Shown here one piece after another: positions 23,371-32,254 of a stretch of DNA of 64,000 nt. This stretch comes from Perca fluviatilis (taxonomy: Eukaryota > Chordata > Actinopteri > Perciformes > Percidae), in contig NC_053133.1 of the NCBI RefSeq assembly GCF_010015445.1, positions 1,054,001 to 1,118,000 of the forward strand, read 5' to 3'. A program made the position numbers and the translations under genes. Below the pieces are notes generated by a model. That model made no database searches, had not been told where the DNA came from, and was given only the letters and a program-made list of their open reading frames with translations. Position 1 is the first letter of the stretch. The number at the start of each line of letters is the position of its first letter.

Positions 23371-23633
23371 GGAATGGACCACTGGAGGAAAATAGGGGAG
23401 GGTCATGTCTTTTTATTCTTTGTTGAGGAGAGGGTCATCCAATGTTTTTTTAGTCTAGGGGGAGGGTCACCCAACTTTTTTATTCATGAGAACAGCAACA
23501 TTTCAAAGTGGCTTGTTTGGTGCATATTTATCCATGTAGCTCCATGTAGCTCTCTCAGTCTCGGTCCCTATCGCTAGGAGATGGGTCCCTCCCTGTTTAG
23601 TCACACAGACAATTTGAGCTGTGTTTAGAGACC

Positions 23634-23727
23634 GTGGGATTTCCCAAACTGAATAAATCCCGCTATGGTGATGTGATTTATAGACCTGCATCATCTTCAA
23701 TTCTTAAATCCCTGGACTCAGTCTATC
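23634..23727 (+). pseudogene. LINE ORF2 C-terminal fragment, left half
   Basis: The frame reads KSRYGDVIYRPASSSILKSL with DSVY, matching the conserved YGDVIYRxAxxxxLKxLDxVYHSALRFIT block of fish LINEs. It breaks exactly after DSVY and resumes as HSALRFITGHAY at 25214, after a transposon and its 8-9-bp TSD. Any longer 5' part has been lost. Confidence 0.75.
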
Positions 23728-24037
23728 GGTTACATGCTGCCACTCCGTCATGCTTCTATTCAGACATGCCGCTATTCCAATATGCCACTATTCCAACATG
23801 CTGCTATTCCCTAACCCTAACCTCTAACCCTAATTGAAACAAAAATTGTCAGAGTGGTGGGACGTTTGAAAACAATGTAAGTGCTGCCACTCCGACAATT
23901 GACCCTTCGCTAACGCCCCCCCTCCCTACGTTACTGTTGCTAGCTGACAGGGCTTTCGTGCCCGGCATGTCTCTTACAGTATGTATGCACCGGTGTCAGA
24001 CATTCCGAGGAGGTAATTAGTATTTTTGGCCGAACAG

Positions 24038-24246
24038 GTGAAATATCTGAGAGCAAGACAAAGGGGACTGCAATATGCATTCGAGGGATATATCCACGAC
24101 ATAATATGCAACCCATTAACGAATAATGTCATCAAAATTGAAGCTAAAGCCTATAGGTCATGCCATAATGTGAGCCGCCCTTATACGCTGACCATTCAAA
24201 TGGGAAACCCAAAAATTGAGGAACAGCTATGTCCATGCACAGCAGG
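24038..24246 (+). CDS. SWIM-type zinc-finger exon (transposon-derived, partial)
   Basis: The open exon encodes about 69 residues: VKYLRARQRGLQYAFEGYIH, DIICNPL, then a beta-rich segment YRSCHNVSRPYTLTIQMGNP, and ends EEQLCPCTAG. The CxCxAG end is the first half of a SWIM zinc finger (CxC...CxH). The remaining CxH should lie in a following exon, which I did not find. A 3' splice site AACAG precedes GTGAAA at 24038, and a donor AG/GTTAAGT follows at 24245-24251, consistent with an internal exon. Such SWIM segments occur in MULE/Zisupton transposases and in YqaJ-type exonuclease genes spread by transposons in fish. It is free of stops, unlike its surroundings. Confidence 0.6.
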
Positions 24247-24427
24247 TTAAGTGAAATTTGAAAATAATCTAATAATTATAAATCAAACAGTTTATCCGTC
24301 TTGTTTATAAGTCTTGTGGAATAAACACAAGACATCTGAACACTTGCAATGATAACATTCTCTAACAAAATGCTGAAAATATATTATAAAGTATGTCAGT
24401 GAGCCTCCATCTTGCCTTTTAATCATC

Positions 24428-24861
24428 TTAAGGATAATTCCGGCGAAAACAAACCTTTATAACAGATGTTGAAGCATTGAGAACATTGTAAGTGTACAGA
24501 CAGTTTATTAAAAGATAGATTAGAAAGACCGTAACTCCCAAAGCGACGGCCGCCTGTATAACGAAGCGCAACTGTCTTTATAATCTCTCTTTCTTCAATC
24601 TATTTCTCAATGCTTCTGTTAACATTTAGAGACCCTCATTATGCTACCGTTGAAGTGTGGTGATATTTTGAGCCGTGGTATAAATAGCGATTTGTTTTAC
24701 TTTCCCTGTGCCCTGAATACTAAGCTAATCAGCGGTCCACACTAGCTTGTTTCAAGCTACGATTTGTTCACATTCGATTAGCATGAAAACAGAGAGCGAT
24801 CGAGTGGGTACACATCTGTTATTATCCCCTAGGTTCGTTTTGCGCCGGAATTGTCCTTTAT
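24428..24861. mobile_element. TTAA-type MITE ('AAGGATAATTCCGGCG' ends)
   Basis: The left end is TTAAGGATAATTCCGGCG and the right end reversed is TAAAGGACAATTCCGGCG. The inverted similarity continues for about 30 bp (AAAACAAACCT / CAAAACGAACCTAG). The right TTAA has mutated to TTAT. At 434 bp and without coding capacity, this is a non-autonomous element, nested in the SWIM-exon transposon. Confidence 0.75.
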
Positions 24862-25205
24862 TTTACGTTCAAATATATGCATTGTGAACAAAGAACCATC
24901 ATTATTTCCAAGCAATGCTGTGCTGAGTTAGCTAGCTAGCTAACATTAGTGTGTTCTTATCTTGGAGCAAACGTAGGTGTTTTTGTTAATTTTTGTCGAC
25001 ATTTGTGAATGGGGCCTCCCACACTGCTTGATACACGCCCAGCATTTCTCCCTTTGGTTTTGGGAAGGGAACAAATTCCACCACCCTGTCCAAACTTTTA
25101 GGATACCGGTATCGGATTTGGACAATACTTGACAGACCTCTGGCGCCTAGTTACGGTTGCTACAATGTCGGAGTGGGGGTATGTCGGAATGGATGGCGGA
25201 ACCCC

Positions 25206-25815
25206 AGTCGATCACTCCGCCTTGAGATTCATAACCGGTCATGCCTATGGACACATCATTATAATTCATATGAAAGTATTGGGTGGTCTTCTCTCCAAGA
25301 AAGATGTGACACTGGTATCTCTTTATCTATAAGGCTCTAACTACCATCTCGATCAACTACATCATCATCAACTACAGAACTTCTCTGTTACTCAAAGGGA
25401 CATTATCAGACTCGCTCTGCTGACTGGCTTTTGCTTCATGTTCCACGAGCTGGGTCTGAACTTGGAAAAACTTCAGCGCACTGGACTCCTGGAACATATT
25501 ACATATTAACACTTTCTTAAAATTAACACAATTGTGCCTCTTGGACAATTTAGAAAATCTGGTTTTAAACCTGCAAACTTCTACTTGTAACTGCTTTACA
25601 TAATTGTATTTTCTTTTGCATCCCTATTATCCTAATGTATTGATCAAATAATTTTCCAATTCAGAATGTTTTTATGTCTTTCTATATTTCTTATGATTGT
25701 ACTTTCTGTGTTCTGTTTTTGTCTTTGTAATCTGACTCAATGACAATGAAAATGAGGGTTGCCCCTCAATGATCTCTTGAGGATAAATAAAGGTTGAATG
25801 AATGAATGAATACTA
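25206..25815 (+). pseudogene. LINE ORF2 C-terminal fragment, right half, with GAAT-repeat tail
   Basis: It resumes the frame broken at 23727 with HSALRFITGHAYG, followed by shifted blocks resembling SLLSKKD and LYKAL-type sequence and then LLTGFCFMFHELGLNLEKLQ, all matching the LINE C-terminus. The 3' UTR ends with 'ctcttgaggataaataaagg' and a short (TGAA)n tail at about 25795-25812, as expected for a non-LTR 3' end. Several indels make it non-functional. Confidence 0.75.
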
Positions 25816-26149
25816 TGTATTGCATACCAATTTCAAACCCAGCTGTTGCCCCCTGTTACAGTCTGAATTTGCACAAGACACATTTGCACTTTAATTTGTC
25901 CAGCAGACAGAGGACTTCCGCCTGCTGAATGTATGCCAAAGGGGTCCTCAGATCATAAAAGAAAGGTTGAAATATGATGAGTCTGTAAGAAAAAATATTC
26001 ATTGATGCATAATTTAAGTTTGGAGTGTGCGAAGGATCTTTAAAGTCTTGATTTACTTCATATTTCAGTGGCGGAATTGGATGTGTCCCTGCTGAATGGA
26101 AAGAAATGAAAATTCGGATAAAATGTAGTGCACATAAAACACTCTAAAT

Positions 26150-26572
26150 CAGGGTTTCTGCTTGTTTCACCAAGTCACATTTAAGACTTTTTAAGACCAT
26201 TATGAATAAAATTTAAGACCTATATCAAAACATAAAAAAGTCAGATGTCAGAGTCCGAAAACATTGTCTGAAACAATTCCCGGATTTCCTCTTTGGCATT
26301 ATAGGACTGGTGTCTAGATTTGGCTGCAAAATAAGTTGCATGTTGGTCTAATTTGTAGTCCTAATACAGCAAATTATACTGAGACTAGCGACAGAAAGAA
26401 CTACAAACCACAGAAAGCATTAGAGGTAGCATTACACTGACGTAGAAAAATTAAGACCTGTTGAAAATTCTTTAAGACCTAGAACACAATACTTAAGCGA
26501 ATTTTGGACTTTTTAAGGCCTAACATTTTTTATTTTTAAATTTTAGACTTTTTAAGACCCCGCGGAACCCTG
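26150..26572. mobile_element. hAT-like MITE ('CAGGGTTTCYGC' ends)
   Basis: The left end is CAGGGTTTCTGCTTGTTTCACC with multiple 'TTTAAGACTTTTTAAGACC' words inside. The right end reversed is CAGGGTTCCGCGGGGTCTT with 'AAAAAGTCTAAAATTTAA'. The 12-bp outer termini are inverted with one or two mismatches. The 8-bp flanks are not clearly duplicated. It is 423 bp and non-coding. LINE-derived sequence resumes immediately to the right. Confidence 0.75.
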
Positions 26573-26912
26573 CTCAATGACAAATGCAGTCTTAAAGTCG
26601 AGCACCATACCTCTGGAATAACCTTCCGTTATATGTCAGAGAAGCCAGCTCTATCACCACTTTTAAATCAAAACTCAAAACATTTATTTTTTCCAAACAT
26701 TATGGACCATTATTATGACTTCCTCTATCTTCTGTTTCTACCCTTGTACCAATTTTAATTCACTTTTATATATATATATACCCACAATGATTTTAAATGT
26801 ATTATTTGTATTTTAATCCTAACTTTTACTGAATTTCCTGTTGTACAGTGTTTTGAGACCATGTTTTATGGTGATATTGCACTTGAAATAAACTTGAATT
26901 GAATTGAATTAT
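26573..26912 (+). pseudogene. L2-like LINE 3' end with TTGAA tail
   Basis: It begins with a frame reading IPLWNNLPLYVREASSITTF with KSKLKTFIF, the very C-terminal block of L2-like ORF2 (LWNxLPxxVREA...FKxxLKTxLF). The UTR 'ttgtacagtgttttgagaccatgttttatgg' follows, ending in 'aataaacttgaattgaattgaatt'. The pentameric tail is a typical non-LTR 3' end. An (AT)n run sits at 26766-26778. Confidence 0.8.
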
Positions 26913-27120
26913 GGTTGGTAGGTAGGTAGGTGGCAGACAGGCAGGTATGTGATACAACATCTGATTTTTAAAAACCATAGAATCTGCACTGGCTTGGTTT
27001 GAAGTCTGTCTCCTGTTGAGCCTAGGAGCATAACAATTGCATAAAACACCTTCTAATCTGCATTTGGGTCCAAGCCTTGTCAATCCCTCGGCAATCCGTG
27101 ACAGAATGATCCCACCACAA

Positions 27121-27287
27121 ATGGACCCAGCAGTGTTCGAGCCTCTTCTTCACCCGTTGGACTCTGAGGGTGAATTCATGATTTAATTTTTTCGCGGTCT
27201 GAATGATGAGGACCCTTCCCTTGCTAGGCGCATCATGGAGGCTCGCTGGCAGGCTACTGAAAGAGAGATTGGCTTCCCTGTCTCCAG
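27121..27287 (+). pseudogene. First half of an unrecognised ORF, split by a Harbinger insertion
   Basis: ATG at 27121 opens MDPAVFEPLLHPLDSEGEF, followed by an in-frame TAA at 27184 and then an open stretch GLNDEDPSLARRIMEARW and ATEREIGFPVS. The frame reaches the CAG target site at 27285-27287 and continues in phase at 31411 as AVCPPGPQLTS. The ATG lies within 'ccaccacaaATGGACCC'. The opening MDPA and the proline-rich C-terminal half suggest a retroelement gag-like or ORF1-like protein, but I do not recognise the family. The stop and insertion make the copy non-functional. Confidence 0.5.
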
Positions 27288-28047
27288 GGGTCTCATTTAT
27301 AAACGTGGTGTACGCACAAAACGGGGCTGAAAATGTGCGTACACCACTTCTCACGCAAAGGTTGTGATTTATAAAAAACAAACTTGACGTGAGAATGTGC
27401 GGTCCTCCACGCAAACTCTGACCCATGCGTACGCACATTTTGGAGACAAAATAAGAATTGGCGACGCAGATGGTGAGGTGGTGAACTGAAGTCAGACTGC
27501 AGAAAGTACATGTGGGAATAATGATTAGGCTACTCTTATGTCCTATGTTTAAGTATTAATGCCTCACGCACATTTCTTCACACCATATCATGAAGATAAT
27601 TGTTCTGAGTTATAATTGTTCCATAAACACCTCCAACTCAAATCTTAAATCAAAAGTCGTTCTTAATATTTAATCGCCGCTGTCTCGTCGTCACATTGTC
27701 CGCAATGGAGCACAGGAGGATGAGATGGCCCGACTGCATGGAATACAGGATATCATCAAATACCCTACCATTAGATAACTGCAGAACACAGTGTAAATAA
27801 CTAAATATCTGTCTTTAAAACTGTGCAATCGTTACGCTCTATATCCTCGTTATCTGTCCGAACTTTAATGCTGTTCATAACAAAACCTGCATGAAGAAAA
27901 GTGTGTTTGCCTATTACATTTCGATTTCAAATTGTATCTCGGGGTGGGGGATACCACTAGTTGTTGCTGTGATTTTAGCAAGGTGTTAACAATCACAAAT
28001 TGTTGCTAAACATATAAAAACTGCGGTGAACCCGTGCGTAACGCTGC

Positions 28048-28135
28048 ATGATGGCACTGCTGGCCCTGCAGGAGGACAGCAATGGAAGAATCAGGAGAAA
28101 AAGAGACTTCAGGGACCATGATGATGACTGGCTCA
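28048..28135 (+). pseudogene. HARBI1-like transposase, N-terminal fragment (part 1)
   Basis: ATG at 28048 begins MMALLALQEDSNGRIRRKR and then RDFRDHDDDWLI, the N-terminal region of HARBI1-like nucleases (R..RxFRDRxxxxxxxDxWLIxRFR). It is cut at the TA where the Tc1 inserted, and the protein resumes at 29810. The DDE catalytic core is missing, presumably deleted before or by the second Harbinger insertion, so no activity is possible. Confidence 0.7.
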
Positions 28136-28137
28136 TA

Positions 28138-29764
28138 CAGTGCCTTGCGAAAGTATTCGGCCCCCTTGAACGTTTCGACCTTTTGCCACATTTCAGGCCT
28201 CAAACATAAAGATATAAAAATGTAATTTTTTGTGAAGAATCAACAACAAGTGGGTCCCAATTATGAAGTGGAACGAAATTCATTGGCTATTTCAAACTTT
28301 TTTAACAAATAAAAAGCTGAAAAAGTGGGCGTGCAAAATTATTCAGCCCCTTTACTTTCAGTGCAGCAAACTCTCTCCAGAAGTTCAGTGAGGATCTCTG
28401 AATGATCCAATGTTGACCTAAATGACTAATGATGATAAATAGAATCCAGCTGTGTGTAATCAAGTCTCCGTATAAATGCACCTGCTCTGTGATAGTGTCA
28501 GAGGTCCGTATAGCGCAGAGAGCATCATGAAGAACAAGGAACACACCAGGCAGGTCCGAGATACTGTTGTGGAGAAGTTTAAAGCCGGATTTGGATACAA
28601 AAGATTTCCCAAGCTTTAAACATCCCAAGGAGCACTGTGCAAGCGATAATATTGAAATGGAAGGAGTATCAGACCACTACAAATCTACGAGGCCCGGCCG
28701 TCCCTCTAAACTTTCAGCTCATAACAATGAGAAGACTGATCAGAGATGCAGCCAAGAGGCCCATGATCACTCTGGATGAACTGCAGAGATCTACAGCTGA
28801 GGTGGGAGACTCTGTCCATAGGACAACAATCAGTCGTATACTGCACAAATCTCGCCTTTATGGAAGAGTGGCAAGAAGAAAGCCATTTCTTAAAGATATC
28901 CATAAAAAGTGTCGTGCAAAGTTTGCCAAAAGCCACCTGGGAGACACACCAAACATGTGGAAGAAGGTGCTGTGGTCAGATGAAACCAAAATCGAACTTT
29001 TGGCAACAATGCAAAACGTTATGTTTGGCGTAAAAGCAACACAGCTCATCACCCTGAACACACCATCCCCACTGTCAAACATGGTGGTGGCAGCATCATG
29101 GTTTGGGCCTGCTTTTCTTCAGCAGGGACAGGGAAGATGGTTAAAATTGATGGGAAGATGGATGGAGCCAAATACAGGACCATTCTGGAAGAAAACCTGA
29201 TGGAGTCTCGCAAAAGACCTGAGACTGGGACGGAGCTTTGTCTTCCAACAAGACAATGATCCAAAACATAAAGCAAAATCTACAATGGAATGGTTCACAA
29301 ATAAACATATCCAGGTGTTAGAATGGCCAAGTCAAAGTCCAGACCTGAATCCAATCGAGAATCTGTGGAAAGAACTGAAAACTGCTGTTCACAAACGCTC
29401 TCCATCCAACCTCACTGAGCTCGAGCTGTTTTGCAAGGAGGAATGGGCAAAAATGTCAGTCTCTCGATGTGCAAAACTGATAGAGACATACCCCAAGCGA
29501 CTTACAGCTGTAATCGCAGCAAAAGGTGGCGCTACAAAGTATTAACTTAAAGGGGGCTGAATAATTTTGCACGCCCAATATTTCAGTTTTTATTTGTTTA
29601 AAAGGTTTGAAATATCCAATAAATTTCGTTCCACTTCATGATTGTGTCCCACTTGTTGTTGATTTTTCACAAAAAATTACAGTTTTATATCTTTATGTTT
29701 GAGGCCTGAAATGTGGCAAAAGGTCGAAAAGTTCAAGGGGGCCGAATACTTTCGCAAGGCACTG
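28138..29764 (+). mobile_element. Tc1/mariner (Tc1-like) element with IR/DR ends
   Basis: The termini start CAGTGCCTTGCGAAAGTATT at both ends and are flanked by the TA duplicates 28136-28137 and 29765-29766. The inverted arms are about 210 bp with high identity. Each arm holds two transposase-site-like direct repeats, an outer 'GTATTCGGCCCCCTTGAAC' and an inner 'TTATTCAGCCCCYTTA', the IR/DR layout of Sleeping Beauty-type elements. The length of 1627 bp is close to the ~1.6 kb of intact fish Tc1 elements. The transposase is broken by frameshifts. Confidence 0.95.
28527..29545 (+). pseudogene. Tc1 transposase (DD34E), frameshifted
   Basis: ATG at 28527 opens MKNKEHTRQVRDTVVEKFKA. A frameshift near 28605 leads into the helix-turn-helix IPRSTVQAIILKWKEY, then a GRP-like hinge (RGPAVPL), TISRILHKSRLYGRVARRKP (second HTH) and the first catalytic block [10 protein letters not shown]. 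After further shifts around 29090-29240 come [12 protein letters not shown] (second Asp) and [16 protein letters not shown] (Glu), ending AAKGGATKY with TAA at 29543. Asp to Glu spacing is 34 residues, so DD34E. The catalytic residues survive but lie in at least three frames, so no full-length protein can be made. The normal role is cut-and-paste transposition in the nucleus. Confidence 0.9.
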
Positions 29765-29809
29765 TATGCTGATTTAAATTCCCTAATATAGCTGTAATAG
29801 TAATATAGC

Positions 29810-29920
29810 TGCGCTCTTGGATCTATGTACTAAATTGGGTCCAGTAGAGAGGGCAACGCACCGGAACCGTGCCATCCTGGTCCAAATACAGGTCCTCGCC
29901 ACTCTGGGTGAAACCGACAC
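29810..29920 (+). pseudogene. HARBI1-like transposase fragment (part 2)
   Basis: This is the continuation of the fragment cut at 28135: ALLDLCTKLGPVERATHRNR followed by AILVQIQVLATLG. It matches the helical region after the N-terminus of HARBI1-like proteins (LxxLCxxLxPxLxRxTxRNRAIPVxxQVLATLxFLATG). Coding similarity ends just before the nested Harbinger element at 29941. Confidence 0.75.
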
Positions 29921-29971
29921 TTAAAAAAATATAATATATAGGGCCCTATTTTAACGATCTGAAACGCAAGT

Positions 29972-30526
29972 ATGAAACGGCAAACGCAAGTAGCTTTGTG
30001 GGCGGATCTCGGGCGCTATTGCTATTATACCGGTGGGATAAATTACTCTTGCGCCCGACGCAAATCTAAAATGGGTTGGTCTGAAGTAGCTAGGTGTGGT
30101 TTGGGCGTAACGTGCAATAAACCAATCAGAGCGTCATCTCAAATTCCCTTTAAGAGCAGGAGCGCTTGTTCCATGGCAGATTGCTATTATGACGGCGGAT
30201 TTGCCTGGCGCGCGCCAGCGGGAGCTGTCGATGCGAGATGCGGCAAAGTAATAAATGCCCGTCTTGTCCGGGTGGCGATGTTACTGCGGCCCCTCGGGCG
30301 CATCTCCTCAAATCTGGAGAGGATTGCTGCAGCCATGGAGCGTACCTCCAAATGCACCACCTGCACCTGTTGTGCCCCTTCCTCTTCCCCCCACTCCATC
30401 TCCGTCCACCCGCTCCACCAGGAGCGCATCGCGCATTACTCCCGAACCAGATCCCGCCGTAGTTCAACATCACGTCTCCTTAAGTCCTCTAATATTTCCT
30501 CATTTATGTCATCAACACATCCATGA
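29972..30526 (+). CDS. 184-codon open frame inside the Harbinger derivative
   Basis: The frame is uninterrupted from the ATG at 29972. It reads through the subterminal repeats and then MADCYYDGGFAWRAPAGAVD, RISSNLERIAAAMERTSKC and a Cys/Ser-rich end. The SSNLERIAAAMER piece resembles the C-terminal helix of Harbinger Myb/SANT-like accessory proteins. The rest is not recognisable, and minus-strand frames overlap it. It is probably a fusion of remnants rather than a working gene. Confidence 0.3.
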   Translation: MKRQTQVALWADLGRYCYYTGGINYSCARRKSKMGWSEVARCGLGVTCNKPIRASSQIPFKSRSACSMADCYYDGGFAWRAPAGAVDARCGKVINARLVRVAMLLRPLGRISSNLERIAAAMERTSKCTTCTCCAPSSSPHSISVHPLHQERIAHYSRTRSRRSSTSRLLKSSNISSFMSSTHP

Positions 30527-30633
30527 TTCATGGAAATGTTGTGTAAATCACAACAAGCCACAAAGAATGCTGCGACGTTTTGAGGACTGTACTGTAAAGT
30601 GCCTCCTGACCTATCCAAACACATGAAGCACAT
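30436..30633 (-). pseudogene. Harbinger transposase C-terminal remnant
   Basis: The minus-strand frame contains GGTLQYSPQNVAAFFVACCD, then LHNISMNHGC and EEILEDLRRRDVELRRDLV. It corresponds to the end of Harbinger transposases, where a conserved (V/A)CCxLHN motif follows the last catalytic residue. The upstream DDE core is missing. Confidence 0.75.
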
Positions 30634-31410
30634 TTTCAGTAATATTTTCCTTTGTAATTATGTATGGTTTGCAAAAATGGGAACTGCTGTATCCATTTAG
30701 ATGAGAGAAGTGTATGCGTGTTGTGCACACGCTACATTATGGCCAAGCATGCGCCCCTAAAATAGCATCTGAATAACGCGCTACTGACTTTAGACTAGCG
30801 CCACTGACTTTAGACCAGGTTTTTCCTGGTCAGTGGCGGAATTGTTTTCTGATACTGCAGAATAGCACCAATAACGTTTGCACGTTGAACACGCCTCCTC
30901 TTTTCGCTGAACCGCCCCCTGGAGCGCAAATACATTCCCTAATTTACCGACGTGCGTCTGTGGAGGGAAAAGTCCGCTGTGCGTCGGGTACAAAATAGGA
31001 ATGATACATGCGTCAGTGTACAAAGGCAATTGCGCTGAGTGCAAGATAGGGCCCATAATCTTCAACTTCATCACTAAGGCTTGTTATTTTTTTTCTCCAG
31101 CAGTCGTCATGATTCGGCATGATTCGGTGTAACGAAAGAACAACTGCCAGGGTCAGGCTCATACTGATCAGCATTAACGAGGTGCTTTGCATTGACTATT
31201 TATGGTTAAAAATGGGTGTGTACAGGGCGGGATAAGAGGCTGATCCACGTACGCACGCTTGTAGGTAATCTGTGATTTAAAAAGGGAACATTGCTTACAG
31301 GTGTGTGTTCACACGGTTTTATAAATCTGACTTTTTTTCGGCGTACGCCAATTTGGGCTTTTGGGCGTACGTACACTATCCTACGCACAGTTTTATAAAT
31401 GAGACCCCAG

Positions 31411-32254
31411 GGCTGTTTGTCCTCCAGGGCCTCAGCTTACCAGCCCTCCTGTCTCCAAGCCTGTCAGCCTTCGAGAGCTTAATGACTCACCCACCAGCCT
31501 GCCTGTTTCTCGGCCTACTAGCTTCATAGCTACAGGTTCTCTGCTCCTGACCCTGCCTGCCTCCTTGCCTGCTTCCCCAGAACTTTTTTCTGTATGCACA
31601 ACTACTACCTGTTTAGCAGGCACCCCCAACAGCAAGCAGTCCTTTGAGGGGACCCGCCTGGCTATGTTCTCTGGGACTCGTGGAGGCCGTAGACGGAATA
31701 AGGGAAAACATGGCTCCCAGCGCCATTCCCTGCATCAACCTCTCGTCGGACCTAAGCTGCCCAGCGGACCTGAGCCTGGGCTGACCTGTGTACCTGAGCC
31801 TGAGCTGACCAGTGTACCTGAATCTGAGCTGATCTGTGTACCTGAGCCTGAGCTGACCAGTGTACCTGAGCCTGAGCTGACCTGTGAGCCTGAACTGACC
31901 AGTGTTCCAGAGCCGACCAGTGTGCTAGAACCTCCGCTGAGGTGCAGTCGCCCAGAACCTCCGCTGACGTGCAGCCACCCAGAGTCTACGTTGACTAACC
32001 TCCCAGAGTCTACGTCGCCTGACCTCCCAGAGTCTATGTCGACAGACCTCCCAGAGTGTTTGCTTACGAGCGAACCAGTGACTTTGCCGGTCTCCGGCGC
32101 CCCAGAGACTTTCTCCGGCGCCCCAGAGACTTTGCCGGTCTTCGGTGCCCCAGAGACTTTGTCGGCGGTCCAGCCAACTCCTGCCCCCCGTGTTTTGTCG
32201 GCGGTCCGGCCGACTCCTGCCCCCTGTTTTGTCGGCGGTCTGGCCGACTCCTGA
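31411..32254 (+). pseudogene. Second half of the split ORF, with PEPELTSV-type repeats
   Basis: It continues in phase from 27287 and stays open for about 280 codons to the TGA at 32252. Order: a Ser/Pro/Leu-rich segment (LTSPPVSKPVSLRELNDSP onward), a basic segment TRGGRRRNKGKHGSQRH near 31675-31730, then octapeptide repeats of the type VPEPELTS/C (about 31770-31920, 24-bp period), LPES-type repeats (31985-32060), and SGAPETF/L and VRPTPAPC repeats (32090-32250). The low-complexity proline/glutamate composition has no catalytic motif. A shorter ORF could start at the ATG at 31565. No function is assigned. Confidence 0.5.

Larger units (their letters stand above)
23728..25205 (+). mobile_element. 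1.48-kb DNA transposon with SWIM exon and 8-9-bp TSD
   Basis: The element interrupts a LINE reading frame. It is flanked by AGTCTATC (23720-23727) and AGTCGATC (25206-25213), an 8-bp TSD with one mismatch; the preceding C also matches, allowing 9 bp. The termini are imperfect inverted repeats made of ~16-bp iterations of the type CACTCCGACATGC: five at the left (23732-23810) and about two at the right, reversed. It carries one open exon encoding a SWIM-type zinc-finger start (24038-24246) and hosts a TTAA MITE (24428-24861). SWIM domains with 8-9-bp TSDs occur in MULE and in the fish Zisupton-type transposons. The assignment between these is inference. Confidence 0.65.
29941..31054. mobile_element. 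1.1-kb PIF/Harbinger element ('GGGCCCTAT' ends), TSD ATA
   Basis: The left end is GGGCCCTATTTTAACGATCTG. The right end reversed is GGGCCCTATCTTGCACTCAG. Flanks are ATA at 29938-29940 and ATA at 31055-31057, a 3-bp TSD. Many 'gcgc', 'gcaag' and 'acgca' words typical of fish Harbingers lie subterminally. It contains a transposase C-terminal remnant on the minus strand (30436-30633) and an open plus-strand frame of 184 codons. It is therefore a deletion derivative rather than an autonomous copy. Confidence 0.85.
27288..31407 (+). mobile_element. 4.1-kb PIF/Harbinger element, TSD CAG
   Basis: The termini GGGTCTCATTTATAAA (left) and, reversed, GGGTCTCATTTATAAA (right) match exactly over 16 bp and continue imperfectly with GTGTACGC-rich sequence. 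The flanks are CAG at 27285-27287 and CAG at 31408-31410, a 3-bp TSD as expected for PIF/Harbinger. Internal transposase remains are split by a Tc1 (28048-28135 and 29810-29920). A second Harbinger-type element sits at 29941-31054. Removing both leaves about 1.4 kb. The flanking ORF reads in frame across the empty site, confirming the boundaries. Confidence 0.85.

Noticed and set aside
23808..23835. Telomeric repeat
   Set aside because: Only about four imperfect CCCTAA words, embedded in element subterminal iterations. Not evidence of a chromosome end.
28706..29276. Minus-strand frames inside the Tc1
   Set aside because: They are shadows of the plus-strand transposase.
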